A stretch of 64,000 bases of DNA from CAYMCO01 sp964388955 (GCA_964388955.1 CAYMCO010000013.1:47599-111598); one strand, 5' to 3'; numbered from the stretch's first letter, positions 18,901 to 27,759 are shown. The notes: generated by a model not told the origin, from the letters alone. Program-made: numbers and translations.

Positions 18901-21900
18901 CGTGTTCTGGTTGAAAGAGAAATCCGCCCACTCCAGGTAGTTGCGAGCGTGCCGGATGCGCAGCATCTCATCCTCACAACCCGGCCGCAGGTAGGGATAC
19001 ACCGGCCGTTGCTTGGATGCCTTCCGCTCATCGTAAACGAGCCGATACCACTGGCGCGCTTCGTGGAACTGTCCGAGCGCATTGGCCACGTCTCCCAAGC
19101 ATATCGGAAGGAGGAGGAAGTATTGATGGCAGAGGAGCATAACCATGCCATCGAGCAGGTCACGCAGGTTTGTTCTGTTCAGACGCGCATCCCCCTGGTC
19201 GTACCAGAGACCGGTGAGGGCCGTGCCCGTCTCCTGGTAAAAGGCGTCGAAGAAGCCTTTGTCTCTCGAAAGGGTTGGATCCAGCGAGTCCTCATCAACT
19301 TCAGGGGCGGCGACAATCCAGCTGTACTCATCGTAGGTGACCGAGAGCGCGCTGGCCAACTTCCTCGGGTCTGTCCCCAAATCGAAGGGTCGCAGATAAT
19401 AGATCAGATACAGGGATTTTGCCACGCTCGTATACAACGAGGAGCGAGGTTTCAAGAAGAAAGCCCGATCCGAGACGGCGCCCGCCGACGGGCTGAGATC
19501 CCACACTGCGAGCCGAGTGATGCTTGGTTGAGCCAGGTCAGATCCACTGTTGGCATACAAGGCCAGGGTGCCCTTGGTGGGCAGGCCTGAGATGGAAATC
19601 GGGTTGGAGCTGGCGCTGGCGGGAATCGAAACGACGGGTTCCCATTTTCCGCTGCCGGAGTTCCACCATTTCAGCGTTGCTCTGGCTGCCTTCCCCTTCA
19701 CTTCAACACGAATGCGGTAGGGTACATTCCCCTTCCAGGTGATTTCCTTCTTTTCGTGTGTGCTTGGCCCATCCATGTAGAAGGCGGCATACTGGAAGGT
19801 GTCGAATTCAAAGTTCTGCACATATACCCATCCCGCAGAACCGGCATAGCGGAAGCCCGTGCCAAGGATGTATTCGCCTTTGACGTCGACCTCGATGGCC
19901 ACATCCGTCCATTGCGCGCCTGGCTTATAGACAAGCTGGGTGGCATATGCGCCCTCCCCCTTGCCCTTGAACACGAGCGCACCAGAAGAGGTCACGGTCA
20001 CGTTTGGTGTGGTGTTCATGTCCTTCGTGATGTCCGTCTGCTGCCATACACCCGTGTTCAGGCCGCTCTTGGCCATCGGGGTGAATGTCCCTTGAGCATC
20101 TACTCCCTTCAGGGCGACCTGCCCCGCTGCCAGCTGCACGCCTGGCTTGTTCTTCTCCGAAAACGAAAGCAGCGTCTTGTCGAAAAAGCCCTTGGCTGCC
20201 TTTGCGGCCGCCTTGGGCCCGCGCCGGAAGTAGCAGTCCTTCTTATCGGGCGCCCAGAGGGGGAGAAGGGCATCCCCCATGGCCTTGCTGACGGCTTTGC
20301 TTGTCGACTGGACTTTTCGGGCAGCCTCCAGGTAGTGCTGTCGTGCCTGGGCGTACTCTTCGTTGAAATAGGCGCGGTGGCCCTTGACCATCAGGTCATC
20401 GATATCGTAGCAGTCCTGGAGCAGTTGGATGCCGGTTTTGAGATTTCCATAGTACGGATTTCGCCAGTCGAAGGAACTCAGGAGATCGTCTTTCTGTGGC
20501 CGCTGCTTCCCCACGGACACCCGGACCGTGTCCAGAATGGAGCGCGCTTTCGCCAGGTGTTTGGCCAGCAGGGCGCGGTTGCCCCCAATGAGGGAACGCT
20601 TGAATTCATGGGTGTAGACGTTCTCCGGATAATGCTCCTCGATCTGCTCAAGACGCCACTCATCGAATGTCGGATATGCGTATTTGGCGTCAATGTACGC
20701 CTGCTTGGCCAGATACTCCTGCAGCGTGAGGATCGCCTGGCGGCAGCTCGTGGTGCCGGAACAGCTCTCCTGGGAGAAAGAAATGCAGTATTTCTCTCGG
20801 AGCCATGCCTCCGTATGCCGAGATTGGGCGATGAGCGCCTTGAGCTCCAAGCCGGCGATGCCGCCCTTCGCCTGCGCAACGCGCTTGACGACCGGCTTCA
20901 GCCCCAGCAATTTCTCCAGCGCCTCGTTTCTCTGCCGGATAGTGAGGGTTTGATCGAATGCTTGTGGGTACTTGGCCTCCAGAGCTGCCTGGGCCAGGCC
21001 GGTGCGCTCCTGCAATAGCTCCACCAGGGCCGAGTTGTACCCGCTTGCACCATTCAGCCCGGCGAGTATGTTCTCGAGCGATCGGTTGCGCTGATCCAGC
21101 GATCGACCTGATGCAAGGGCGTTTGGATAGCTCTTGGCCAAGTCAGAAGTCGAACGATCCAGGGCCTCCGCCAGAATACGCACCAGCAAGGGGTTGAGCG
21201 CTCTCTCGTAGTCGATCCAGTCATCGGAGCGCGGCGCTTGGTTTCCGAGATCTTCGCGGATGGCTTTCTCCAGCACGGCGATGGCAATATCGATGCGGGT
21301 TGTGGGGAGCGTATCGACGCCGAGGAAATCTTGCTTGAAGCGCTGCTCCAGCTCGGCCCAGGTCAGTCCCGTGATCTCAACCAGCTCCAGGAGATAGGCG
21401 TAACAGCTCAATACCGATAGCTCATCCTTACAATCCGATCGGCAGGTATTGACGCTGGTCCAGATTTCCGCTCGATACAGGTCCAGCGCCCGGCCAGTCG
21501 CCGCATAAGCGGATCCCACCGTGCGGGCAGCGATTTCAGCGATGCTCTCTTTTCGGGGGACCAACTTCCCCGATTCTGCGGCGTCGCTGAGGATCGTCAC
21601 GATTCGATCCGGATCTGTCAACAGCAATTCGGAGATGCTGCCGATATCACCGCCCTCGATGAGGGCATCTGCCACGTCTGGTCCGAGACCTATCGCCGAG
21701 AATCGGGCTGCCGTCCTGTACCTTTCAAGCGATGCCACATCAAGGTCGGTTTCCTCAGCGAGCTTGCCCGGGTCGATGCGCCGTAAGTCCGCCAGGGTCA
21801 CAACCCCTGCGCCCTGGAGTGCCAGCGCCGCGTCGCTGCTCAATGACGGTAGGGCGCCAAGCTCGGGGTTTCTCAGTTCGATATGGATGGCTGCAGGAGC

Positions 21901-22497
21901 GCTGAGGTTGCCTGCGGGGTCAGAGGCGGAGATTTGGATCTCTTTTACTCCGTTGGCGGCCGTATTGAGCTTGCTCACCGCGATGCGCGCGCGATAGGCG
22001 CCAGAGCCCTCCGGGCGCTCGATGAGCGTGATCGTTTCTTTCCTCGTGTCCAGATTCGACAGCCGGGCGACCACTGTACATCCCTTTGCAGCGGACACCT
22101 TCAGGGTGAAGGAGTGCCCGTTGCTGATCACTTTGTGCGTGGCACTCGCCTCGTCAATCCTTGGCGGGACAGTGATGATCGTGATGCGCCCCTCCGAGTC
22201 ATGGGTGGCAATGCGCCCATCCGGAGCGGTAATCACTGCTGAGATGGGCGTCTGCGCCACGTCATCGCCCGGTTCGACAGTGTAATCGCCGCGATACACG
22301 CCTGGTTTGGATGGATCCTCGACCATGGGCACATCGACCGCTCCCGGGATCCCCGGGATCGAGAATCGGGCGCGCCCCCCTGATACCCCTTTCAGCATTA
22401 TTGTGAGTGCATCATCAGATTTGGCGAAATCCTGGGAGATGGCGATCGAGTCGATGGGTGGGATACCGGAAGAGTCGTCGTTCTTGGGTCTGGCCAT
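15997..22497 (-). CDS. Tc toxin subunit A (TcA), translocation channel
   Basis: 2166-aa TcA, the pentameric pore/injection subunit of the Tc complex. I chose ATG 22497 (MARPKNDDSSG) because GAGGAGAAG lies just upstream; the frame is open to 22593. The N-terminus is atypical: Ig-like repeats (about 1-220), then helix-rich shell domains with several Cys pairs. A jelly-roll/LamG-like insert spans about 820-1000 (TGFRYAGSAGWVYVQNFEF, then ALYANSGSDL). Around 1510-1720, coiled-coil (AQMALAAEKDFIQFKNQFEK) flanks a Gly/Ala-rich hydrophobic tip (GIIFGGAASAAASSNIGAGL), as expected of the channel. The C-terminus (YDTISDVQILIDYTA, about 1950) matches the TcB-binding end of TcA proteins. First gene of the toxin operon. 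Confidence 0.9.
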   Translation of the reverse strand: MARPKNDDSSGIPPIDSIAISQDFAKSDDALTIMLKGVSGGRARFSIPGIPGAVDVPMVEDPSKPGVYRGDYTVEPGDDVAQTPISAVITAPDGRIATHDSEGRITIITVPPRIDEASATHKVISNGHSFTLKVSAAKGCTVVARLSNLDTRKETITLIERPEGSGAYRARIAVSKLNTAANGVKEIQISASDPAGNLSAPAAIHIELRNPELGALPSLSSDAALALQGAGVVTLADLRRIDPGKLAEETDLDVASLERYRTAARFSAIGLGPDVADALIEGGDIGSISELLLTDPDRIVTILSDAAESGKLVPRKESIAEIAARTVGSAYAATGRALDLYRAEIWTSVNTCRSDCKDELSVLSCYAYLLELVEITGLTWAELEQRFKQDFLGVDTLPTTRIDIAIAVLEKAIREDLGNQAPRSDDWIDYERALNPLLVRILAEALDRSTSDLAKSYPNALASGRSLDQRNRSLENILAGLNGASGYNSALVELLQERTGLAQAALEAKYPQAFDQTLTIRQRNEALEKLLGLKPVVKRVAQAKGGIAGLELKALIAQSRHTEAWLREKYCISFSQESCSGTTSCRQAILTLQEYLAKQAYIDAKYAYPTFDEWRLEQIEEHYPENVYTHEFKRSLIGGNRALLAKHLAKARSILDTVRVSVGKQRPQKDDLLSSFDWRNPYYGNLKTGIQLLQDCYDIDDLMVKGHRAYFNEEYAQARQHYLEAARKVQSTSKAVSKAMGDALLPLWAPDKKDCYFRRGPKAAAKAAKGFFDKTLLSFSEKNKPGVQLAAGQVALKGVDAQGTFTPMAKSGLNTGVWQQTDITKDMNTTPNVTVTSSGALVFKGKGEGAYATQLVYKPGAQWTDVAIEVDVKGEYILGTGFRYAGSAGWVYVQNFEFDTFQYAAFYMDGPSTHEKKEITWKGNVPYRIRVEVKGKAARATLKWWNSGSGKWEPVVSIPASASSNPISISGLPTKGTLALYANSGSDLAQPSITRLAVWDLSPSAGAVSDRAFFLKPRSSLYTSVAKSLYLIYYLRPFDLGTDPRKLASALSVTYDEYSWIVAAPEVDEDSLDPTLSRDKGFFDAFYQETGTALTGLWYDQGDARLNRTNLRDLLDGMVMLLCHQYFLLLPICLGDVANALGQFHEARQWYRLVYDERKASKQRPVYPYLRPGCEDEMLRIRHARNYLEWADFSFNQNTEESIQEARRLYILALRTMETERCCQSQSQVADYMADLGRALSPVGALQPEFAGHVFQTVANAAFKAGTFEDIKSVIGGIVEVTDGDQSVEEKAAQINSLLSERMPSVVAPPNLTQVVRNETELRQKLLTIEDGAVAVLDGMEQAFRAQKVSRLAPAVPEESGVASTGPAAATAFLEIASETDLVPVAEVNAPPAPYGSIGSESPFFVPYEAFQASDAKAKYEQIGPLVGLGSALAPEIPAGPWTIDPSQVKRALPDWVKNDLCVPRNPVIDSLTCRACLGIYHIDHCFNALGFPQEDVSFYRFEYLVAMAKNFAQMALAAEKDFIQFKNQFEKENLELMNASQAAAISQAGVQLAQLRLKEALDQVEGAYMGIEKVNAQAASIEKRIDELGSVFSVMGIIFGGAASAAASSNIGAGLLSGTGSWLSYMGGLEENEENLRMQLQVLRTAEYNAARLNLIGALSAHQSARQQSLIAGLESSFAAEKAKLLETEFFNPQLWNLLAQEVKKNYRLYLTYGTIAAWLAQRALEFERGVQPRRRFAPSGPGSPGSGVSIVRFDYFQPSQQGLLGADTLLRDIATLENEKYLHEQRKLHITKVISLAAEHPFLFARFLETGALPFATTLESFDQDYPGHYQRRIRSVGVNLTGLIGQEGIKATLSCLGSSQVVTKETVEDQGKLVSNFATTTLRHPPEAVALTNPQGGGLTKTVPLASQSSMLNPFEGQGVAAQWMFEMPKYANRIDYDTISDVQILIDYTALMDHEYYQDVLKRLSRRRRAMRAFSFRMDFPDALFHLKDAPLPLDMIETADGTTGAYTIMLETTGSDFGYNESDRKLQNVGLYIRSKNDELTSLKVRIASKSWLQSQNVNWQEADLVPASLKELDTPAANSSDYAALKPHYLGALKSSQDGITQSLTDRWYLYFSPDDNPSFLKMDGNQPLLINGHKVFDFAAIKDVIFGLNYTYIAPLPKP

Positions 22498-22939
22498 TGA
22501 CACTTCTCCTCGCGAGGAAGGCCTCTTGCGCAATGGAGCCCTGGTTGATGGGGACACAACACTGACAGCCGGCTTCTGGCTGAGAAAGGGCATTCGTCAG
22601 CGCGGACGAGGTTCAAGACTGCATGCTGGTGAGGAGCGCCTCAGCTGCGCCCCTGTCGCTTCAGATTGTTGAAAGGGAGCGGATTTCAACCTATTTGATT
22701 GGGCTGAGTTTTTCCTTTGGCAAAGGGGCACCAGAGTATGCTTTGCGTTCGGGAGACGATCAGAGCGCCGGATTCCGTAAATCCATTGGTATTGGAATGG
22801 GCTGCTCTCTGGGCCCCCTCAATCCGCCAAACACCAGCATAATACTGGCCCAATGTGGAGTCAATAGTGCGTATTCATTCATCAATAATGTTACAAGCGC
22901 GGTATGGTTCTCTCATTTGAAAATGCCACCGAGGGAGCC
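22498..22939. other. Upstream region of the Tc operon
   Basis: No gene seen. The toxin promoter should lie here, read leftward. A 7-bp inverted repeat, GTTGAAA (22668-22674) and TTTCAAC (22684-22690) with a 9-bp spacer, lies about 170 bp before the TcA start and is the best operator candidate. No clear -35/-10 pair was found. Confidence 0.35.
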
Positions 22940-23262
22940 ATGTCCGACGATGAGAAGATGAGCATTGATGAGCGACGCAAGTACCTTTGAAGGATGCAGA
23001 AGCGCTATCGGTCGGCCACCCGCCCGGAGAGCAGTCGACTGCTGGGCGAAACGCAAGCGGTCACGGAACCGCACCGCAAGAGCCTGACTCGGCTCATGAA
23101 CGGCGACCTGGCCCGCAAGCGGCGAACCGGGCAGCGAGGTCGCACCTATGGTCTTGAAGTGCAGCGGGCGCTCGAGGTGATAAGCGAGAGCTTCGACTAC
23201 CTGTGTGCAGAGCGGCTGCAACCCAATCTGGTCTGGATGGCTGAGCATCTGGCCAGACACTC
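22940..23262 (+). pseudogene. Integrase-type IS transposase, N-terminal fragment
   Basis: ATG 22940 (GAGGGAG upstream) opens MSDDEKMSIDERRKYL. An in-frame TGA follows at 22988-22990, and the frame then continues with RMQKRYRSATRPESSRLLGE, HRKSLTRLMNGDLARK, GRTYGLEVQRALEVISES and WMAEHLARH. This is the N-terminal, DNA-binding half of a ~400-aa rve-type transposase found as multicopy IS in this kind of genome. Similarity stops near 23262, where it meets the oppositely oriented integrase fragment at 23253-23436. The catalytic domain that should follow is absent. Confidence 0.7.
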
Positions 23263-23436
23263 TGTGCGAACCGTCCCCACCCGACGTTCGGCATAGGGAT
23301 TCGCATTTGGAGCACAATTGGGTGTCGGGATGATGTGGATGCCTTCAGACTTGAAGACGGCGTGGAAGCCGTTCGTGATCTTCCTGCCCCGATCGTGAAT
23401 CAAGGAACGAAAAGCAATCTCGTTTTGCTCGATTTC
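23253..23436 (-). pseudogene. Integrase core (rve) fragment of an IS
   Basis: Minus-strand translation reads EIAFRSLIHDRGRKITNGF, then AVFKSEGIHIIPTP, APNANPYAERRVGTVRTECL. This is the second half of an rve integrase core: Asp of the HDR motif and the catalytic Glu of the NxYAER motif, with about 35 residues between. It lacks the upstream part with the first Asp. It is truncated on the right only a few bases from the ATCAC/TGTAGGAT boundary at 23441-23446, and fused tail-to-tail with another transposase fragment on the left. Confidence 0.72.
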
Positions 23437-23445
23437 TCACATCAC

Positions 23446-23473
23446 TGTAGGATTTCGAAGATAGTGAGACTGG
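23446..23473 (+). repeat. Left terminal inverted repeat
   Basis: 28 bp, beginning TGTAGGATTTCGAAG and ending ATAGTGAGACTGG. It pairs with the reversed copy at 36499-36526 (mismatches at positions 9 and 15). It abuts ATCAC at 23441-23445 on its outer side. Confidence 0.75.
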
Positions 23474-23740
23474 GAAAGCCAAAAACGGGCCTCATTGTCA
23501 GAGTTATTGAGACTGGTTGTCAAATTATGTGAAACTAGCCTAATTACACGTCAAAGATATTGAGAATATCCTACATGGCCAAATCTTGGCCTTTCCAAGC
23601 TAAAGATATGATCTGCCTTTCCCATCAGGAATTCTTGACCATGATAGTGCCGCAAGGAGTATTTATGCCCATATACTCGAACGGTATATATATTATCGGC
23701 CCTCACACGAATCAAGTAATGATGACATTCCTTCTTCTTC

Positions 23741-24901
23741 CTACTTCGCAGCTGAATCTTTCGATGATTGTGACCTCGGTGCATGTGCTTGAGATTGTGT
23801 CAAAACAATTGAAATGGGTATAAGCGTAATTCCTATCAAAGCCAAGCTAACTGAAAAGGGAAGATCAGGCTTTATGCCATAGAGATAGCCAGCGAGGGGA
23901 GAAGCAATCAGCATGATCCCAGCACCGATCGTTTCGGCTATACCATATGCCAAGCCGCTTTCAGAGGCATGGACCAGAGTCTCAATATGACCTGTGACCG
24001 TTATGCGAGTAATACGATATCCTGCCGCGAGGAAGAAACCTATGGCATACCAATGTGTCCCAACTGCGATCCAAAGCAGAACTACCGATATACCCACTAG
24101 AAACTGAGAGAAGAGCATTCCCCATCGTGCTTTCAATCTTCCCAAGATAAGACTAAGAACAATGAAACCTCCTGCATTGATGGATCCCAGTAGACCTATC
24201 GTGCTGATAGAGACTGCGCGTATCTCTTGTAGAAAAATGGGAGTGAGCGGCCAGCTAATGTACATAGCGAACAATGAAAAGGATACAACAATCAAAAACT
24301 TCCTGACTTCTTGATTCTTGATAAGGTTATGGTATCTTCCTCTACCTTGGGAAGGTTGGACGGGCTGAGGGCTTGCGAAAATCAAAATCGTAGTTGAGAT
24401 GATAAAAAAGATGAGGGCCGCTACGAAGATCATCCTCAACCCGTATGCAGCTGCAACCTGACCGCTGAGTGATGGCCCGATGAAAATCCCGGTGCTATAG
24501 AGGGCCGAATTAGTGGCTAGAGATCTTGTAAAGGTCCAATTACTTTCAATTGCTGATATGTACCTTGCCATCGGCGTCATCATTAATCCGGAGAAGAAGT
24601 AAAGACAAATCCCAATGGCAAAGACGATCAGATTGGTTGCTATGAACATTGTGCCTGCTGCTATCACTGCAATTAGCCCACTAGCAAGCATGATGATTTT
24701 TGCGCCTTTGGTATCAGCGAATATTCCCGCAGGAATTTGGACCACAGTCATGACCAGTGCGCCTAAACCGAGGATTCCTCCGATTTGTAAAGGGTCTGCT
24801 CCAAGTTCCTGCAAATAGATTGGGAGGAAGTATATGAACATCCCTTCTCCAATCCCCCAGGCAAGAGCAGATAGTCCCATTATGCGTAATTCTCGTGTCA
24901 T
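23741..24901 (-). CDS. MFS transporter
   Basis: 386-aa major facilitator with about 12 hydrophobic segments (for example LGLGALVMTVVQIPAGIFAD, ILIFASPQPV, AGGFIVLSLILGRLKARWG). The loop between helices 2 and 3 carries the usual acidic/glycine pattern (GIFADTKGAK). The central hydrophilic loop is at about 185-205 (PVQPSQGRGRYHNLIK). The C-terminal tail is short and hydrophilic. Base composition is clearly AT-richer than the toxin operon next door, in keeping with its place inside the mobile element. Start ATG 24901 has AAGG upstream. The substrate cannot be read from the sequence. Confidence 0.85.
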   Translation of the reverse strand: MTRELRIMGLSALAWGIGEGMFIYFLPIYLQELGADPLQIGGILGLGALVMTVVQIPAGIFADTKGAKIIMLASGLIAVIAAGTMFIATNLIVFAIGICLYFFSGLMMTPMARYISAIESNWTFTRSLATNSALYSTGIFIGPSLSGQVAAAYGLRMIFVAALIFFIISTTILIFASPQPVQPSQGRGRYHNLIKNQEVRKFLIVVSFSLFAMYISWPLTPIFLQEIRAVSISTIGLLGSINAGGFIVLSLILGRLKARWGMLFSQFLVGISVVLLWIAVGTHWYAIGFFLAAGYRITRITVTGHIETLVHASESGLAYGIAETIGAGIMLIASPLAGYLYGIKPDLPFSVSLALIGITLIPISIVLTQSQAHAPRSQSSKDSAAK

Positions 24902-25264
24902 CCCTGATGCCTTGTATTACCAAGAATGAAGGATATCAAAGACATAGCGACCGGGGAAGCCAAGAACATTCCTTACTTGAAACACGTTTGCCGGGAATCG
25001 GAGAGCAGTTCATCCTGAAGTTGCTTCTATATCCATCCCCAAATACTATATCCAAGTTGACCGTTTATAGCGATTCACAATGCAGATCGTCAGATCTGCT
25101 ATGCTAGTCATACATCGGATATGAGAATTCAGGATTTGGCCTCTTGAGGATTTCGGCCAGCTTGTCTTACCTCGAAGATGATGGATCTTCTTCGAGGTGA
25201 GAAACCATTGGAGCAGCCATGAGAAGAACACGGAATTACCTTTCTACATAGAGGAGCAAGAACA
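24902..25264. other. Intergenic region with two perfect hairpins
   Basis: No gene. Two strong inverted repeats precede the M20 hydrolase: GCAGATC-GTCA-GATCTGC at 25082-25099 (7-bp arms), and ACCTCGAAGA (25169-25178) with TCTTCGAGGT (25189-25198), 10-bp arms and a 10-base loop. The second ends 66 bp before the start codon and has no T-run, so it looks like a leader structure or operator rather than a terminator. Confidence 0.45.
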
Positions 25265-26863
25265 ATGAGCGGGATATCGCGAGTGAAACAAAAGGCTCTT
25301 GATTGGGTACAGGACAACGAGGAGAGACTTTCCGACTTTCATCAACTGATTTGGAATCATGCTGAACCAGCCTTCAGGGAGTACAAATCCGTAAGGGCCT
25401 ATGTTGAGCTTCTCAAGGACGAAGGCTTCGAGGTTGAAGAAGGCTCTGGAGATATGCCAACGGCATTCTTGGCGACTTTCGGTGAGGGCCGGCCAGTTCT
25501 CGGATCCTTTGCCGAATATGATGCCGTGCCGGGTAACTCTCAGAAAGCGGTGCCTTATGAGTCACCACGGGATGGTCTTCATCGATGGGCTGCAGGCCAT
25601 ACGGATCCACATTCCGCATTGGGTGTTGCCGCATTGGGTGGGATTCTGGCGGCAAAATCCGCGATGGAAGAGCATAACCTGAAGGGCACGCTCAAGTTGT
25701 TCGGTGAGCCCGCAGAGAAAGTCTGTGGTTCCAAGCCCATTCACGCTCTGCGAGGGTATTACGAAGGGTTTGATGCCTTTGTACACTATCATCCTTCGTG
25801 GTACGGAATCGGCAATACTTTACGTGGGGAGACGGAAAGCGGCTCCTACTGGAGCGCGGTGTTCACATTCGAATGCTTGGAACCCGAATCTTGGATGAGG
25901 CCAGGGATTGCAGATTTGCATAGGCACCCCCATGCTGCGGCAAGGGCGCCCGGGGCCACAGATGCGGTCTGTTTGATGTACACGACGACCAAGTACACGA
26001 AGGAGGCGATGTTTCCCAATACGGCCCTGTGGACGCTCAACGAGTTCATCATGGTTGGAGGGCAATGCACATCGGATAACTTGCCGCCACGCATTGGTCA
26101 AATACAGTACTCCTGGCGCTCTCCAGATCTATCCATCCAAGAGCAGATCTATCGCGTGCTGGAGAATAACGCAAAGCACGTTGCAGAAATCACCCATTGC
26201 AGGTTGGGGATTCGCTGGGTATCGAAGGTGCGGCCGGGCGTGCCCAACATGGCACTGACGAACCTCGTGTATCGGAACTTGGAGAGGGTGGGCCCTCCGA
26301 AATATGGAGAGGAAGCGAGAAAGATTGCCAGGAAGATGCAGGAGAATTGCGGGTTGGAGCCGATGGAAGAGCCTTTGGATGAAGTGTGTGAGATGATCGT
26401 CCCAGTTAAAGAGACGGAGGCGAAAATTCGTGCTAGTCTACCTCCCTGGCAGAAGAGGTTCTCCTCAGATGATGCGATGGAATACACATGGTATGCGCCG
26501 ACGACCAAATTGCTGATCTCATCTGCGATCTTGAAGCCGCCTGCTCCCGGATATGTGTATCCATCTTGGACGGAGAATGCGATAGCAGGCATGCGGGCGA
26601 CGATTGACCCGTCAATCTTCGTGGCTGCGAAGGTGGTCGGAGCCAGCCTGGTGGAATTGCTGATGGACCCGAATGAGCTGCAAAAATGCCGGGAGGAATT
26701 TAACGAGAGAACGGGTGGAGGCATTGGAGGCAGCAGATGGATAGGACCTCTCCTGCCGGCAGACACGCCTCCGCCGGTGGATCTGCGATGGCCAGAATAC
26801 ATATCGACGATCCGGGGCGAGGAATGGTGGATTCCGACACCAGCTGAAGGAGAGGTAGATTGA
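25265..26863 (+). CDS. M20-family amidohydrolase (AbgB-like)
   Basis: 532-aa metallohydrolase of the M20 peptidase/amidohydrolase clan, closest in style to p-aminobenzoyl-glutamate hydrolase subunit B (AbgB). Visible family motifs: GSFAEYDAVPG (first metal region), AAGHTDPHSALG (metal His and Asp), LFGEPAEKVCGSKP (metal/catalytic Glu region) and VHYHPSW (metal His). A dimerisation insert and the closing SSAILKPPAPGYVYPSWTEN region follow. It is longer than the usual ~480 aa AbgB. GAGGAG nine bases before ATG 25265 supports the start. Substrate probably a small N-acyl or amide metabolite; not defined here. Single-gene unit inside the mobile element. Confidence 0.85.
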   Translation: MSGISRVKQKALDWVQDNEERLSDFHQLIWNHAEPAFREYKSVRAYVELLKDEGFEVEEGSGDMPTAFLATFGEGRPVLGSFAEYDAVPGNSQKAVPYESPRDGLHRWAAGHTDPHSALGVAALGGILAAKSAMEEHNLKGTLKLFGEPAEKVCGSKPIHALRGYYEGFDAFVHYHPSWYGIGNTLRGETESGSYWSAVFTFECLEPESWMRPGIADLHRHPHAAARAPGATDAVCLMYTTTKYTKEAMFPNTALWTLNEFIMVGGQCTSDNLPPRIGQIQYSWRSPDLSIQEQIYRVLENNAKHVAEITHCRLGIRWVSKVRPGVPNMALTNLVYRNLERVGPPKYGEEARKIARKMQENCGLEPMEEPLDEVCEMIVPVKETEAKIRASLPPWQKRFSSDDAMEYTWYAPTTKLLISSAILKPPAPGYVYPSWTENAIAGMRATIDPSIFVAAKVVGASLVELLMDPNELQKCREEFNERTGGGIGGSRWIGPLLPADTPPPVDLRWPEYISTIRGEEWWIPTPAEGEVD

Positions 26864-26900
26864 GGAGAGGATGAGAGCATCCTGCATGCCATCTTGATTG

Positions 26901-27510
26901 AAAATCTTGTCAGGGACAAGGAGGATCTAGGCAGATTGTCAGAGATTCCACCAGAATTGATCATGGTCGCTCCAAGAGTGGAGATGGCTCCCGAATTGCA
27001 GCTGCTGGTTTTGATGGTGCTGCCCGCGTATGGGATGCTAAGACGGGTGAACTGCTGCACGTCTTCTCTGGTCACCAGGCGCGTCTGAGCAACGTCGTAT
27101 TCAGTCCAGATGGCCGACGCCTATTGACCGCTAGCGGCGATGCCACCGCCAGACTATGGGACGTTGAGACGGGAGTGGAGTCGCTCACCCTGAGAAGTCA
27201 CACGAGCACTGTTTTCGGATTGAGCTTCAGCCCAGATGGGACGCACCTCGCGGCGGGCAGCGCCGATGGGAGCGCGATGGTATGGGATGCAACCTCCGGG
27301 CAGCCTTTGCTCAGCCTTCCTGGTCTGTGGGTTGAGTTCACACCAGATGGAAAAGGCCTGATGACGATCTCGATTGCCGAAATGATGGCGCGCGGATTCT
27401 GTCTGGATATCGAAACGTTGATCCGTCAGGCCAGTTCCCGTGCAACCCGCACACTGACGTTGGAGGAATGCCAACAGTATCTTCATACGTCTCGATGCCT
27501 GATGCCGTGA
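26901..27510 (+). pseudogene. WD40 repeat protein, 5'-truncated fragment
   Basis: One frame, open from after a TGA near 26898 to TGA 27508-27510, encodes about three WD40 blades: AAGFDGAARVWDAKTGELLH, then FSPDGRRLLTASGDATARLW with GHQARLSNVV, then SFSPDGTHLAAGSADGSAMVW. It ends with a C-terminal tail (TLTLEECQQYLH) typical of large WD40 proteins. No start codon with a ribosome-binding site precedes the first blade. The sequence before about 26960 does not look like WD40, so the 5' part of a larger gene is missing. A TTG at 27124 could begin only a 128-aa piece. Confidence 0.65.
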
Positions 27511-27539
27511 GCAGGCATCGCTTGGACCCTGTCTCCTCT

Positions 27540-27585
27540 GTGTCGGGCGACACCTCCACTTGGAAACTGGGTGTCGTTGACACCC
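27540..27585. repeat. Pair of GTGTC hairpins
   Basis: Two adjacent perfect palindromes sharing a GTGTC core: GTGTCG-GG-CGACAC (27540-27553) and GGGTGTC-GTT-GACACCC (27569-27585). They lie between the WD40 fragment and the SGNH lipoprotein. No T-run follows. Could be a REP-like unit or a regulator site. Confidence 0.5.
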
Positions 27586-27759
27586 CGAAAGAACGCCTCG
27601 GAGGCGGCATGGATGCTGAGAGATGGGCCGTTCCCGTGCAGCCCATCTCGCATGTCTTAGCCCAGACTGTGAAGGTCGCTCCGAACACTGCACTGCCGTC
27701 AATCCAATATTGACACGGGACCGGGGTCCAAAGCAATCCGCCCGAAGGAGGAAATCTAA

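Noticed and set aside
19756..21018. 420-aa plus-strand frame inside the TcA gene, and similar ones inside TcB-C
   Set aside because: Antisense shadows of long conserved GC-rich genes, without motifs or start sites.
23446..23575. Separate 130-bp MITE with TGTAGGAT/ATCCTACA ends
   Set aside because: The inner end matches over only 8 bp and has no ATCAC on its outer side, while the 36526 end matches over 28 bp and has the duplication.
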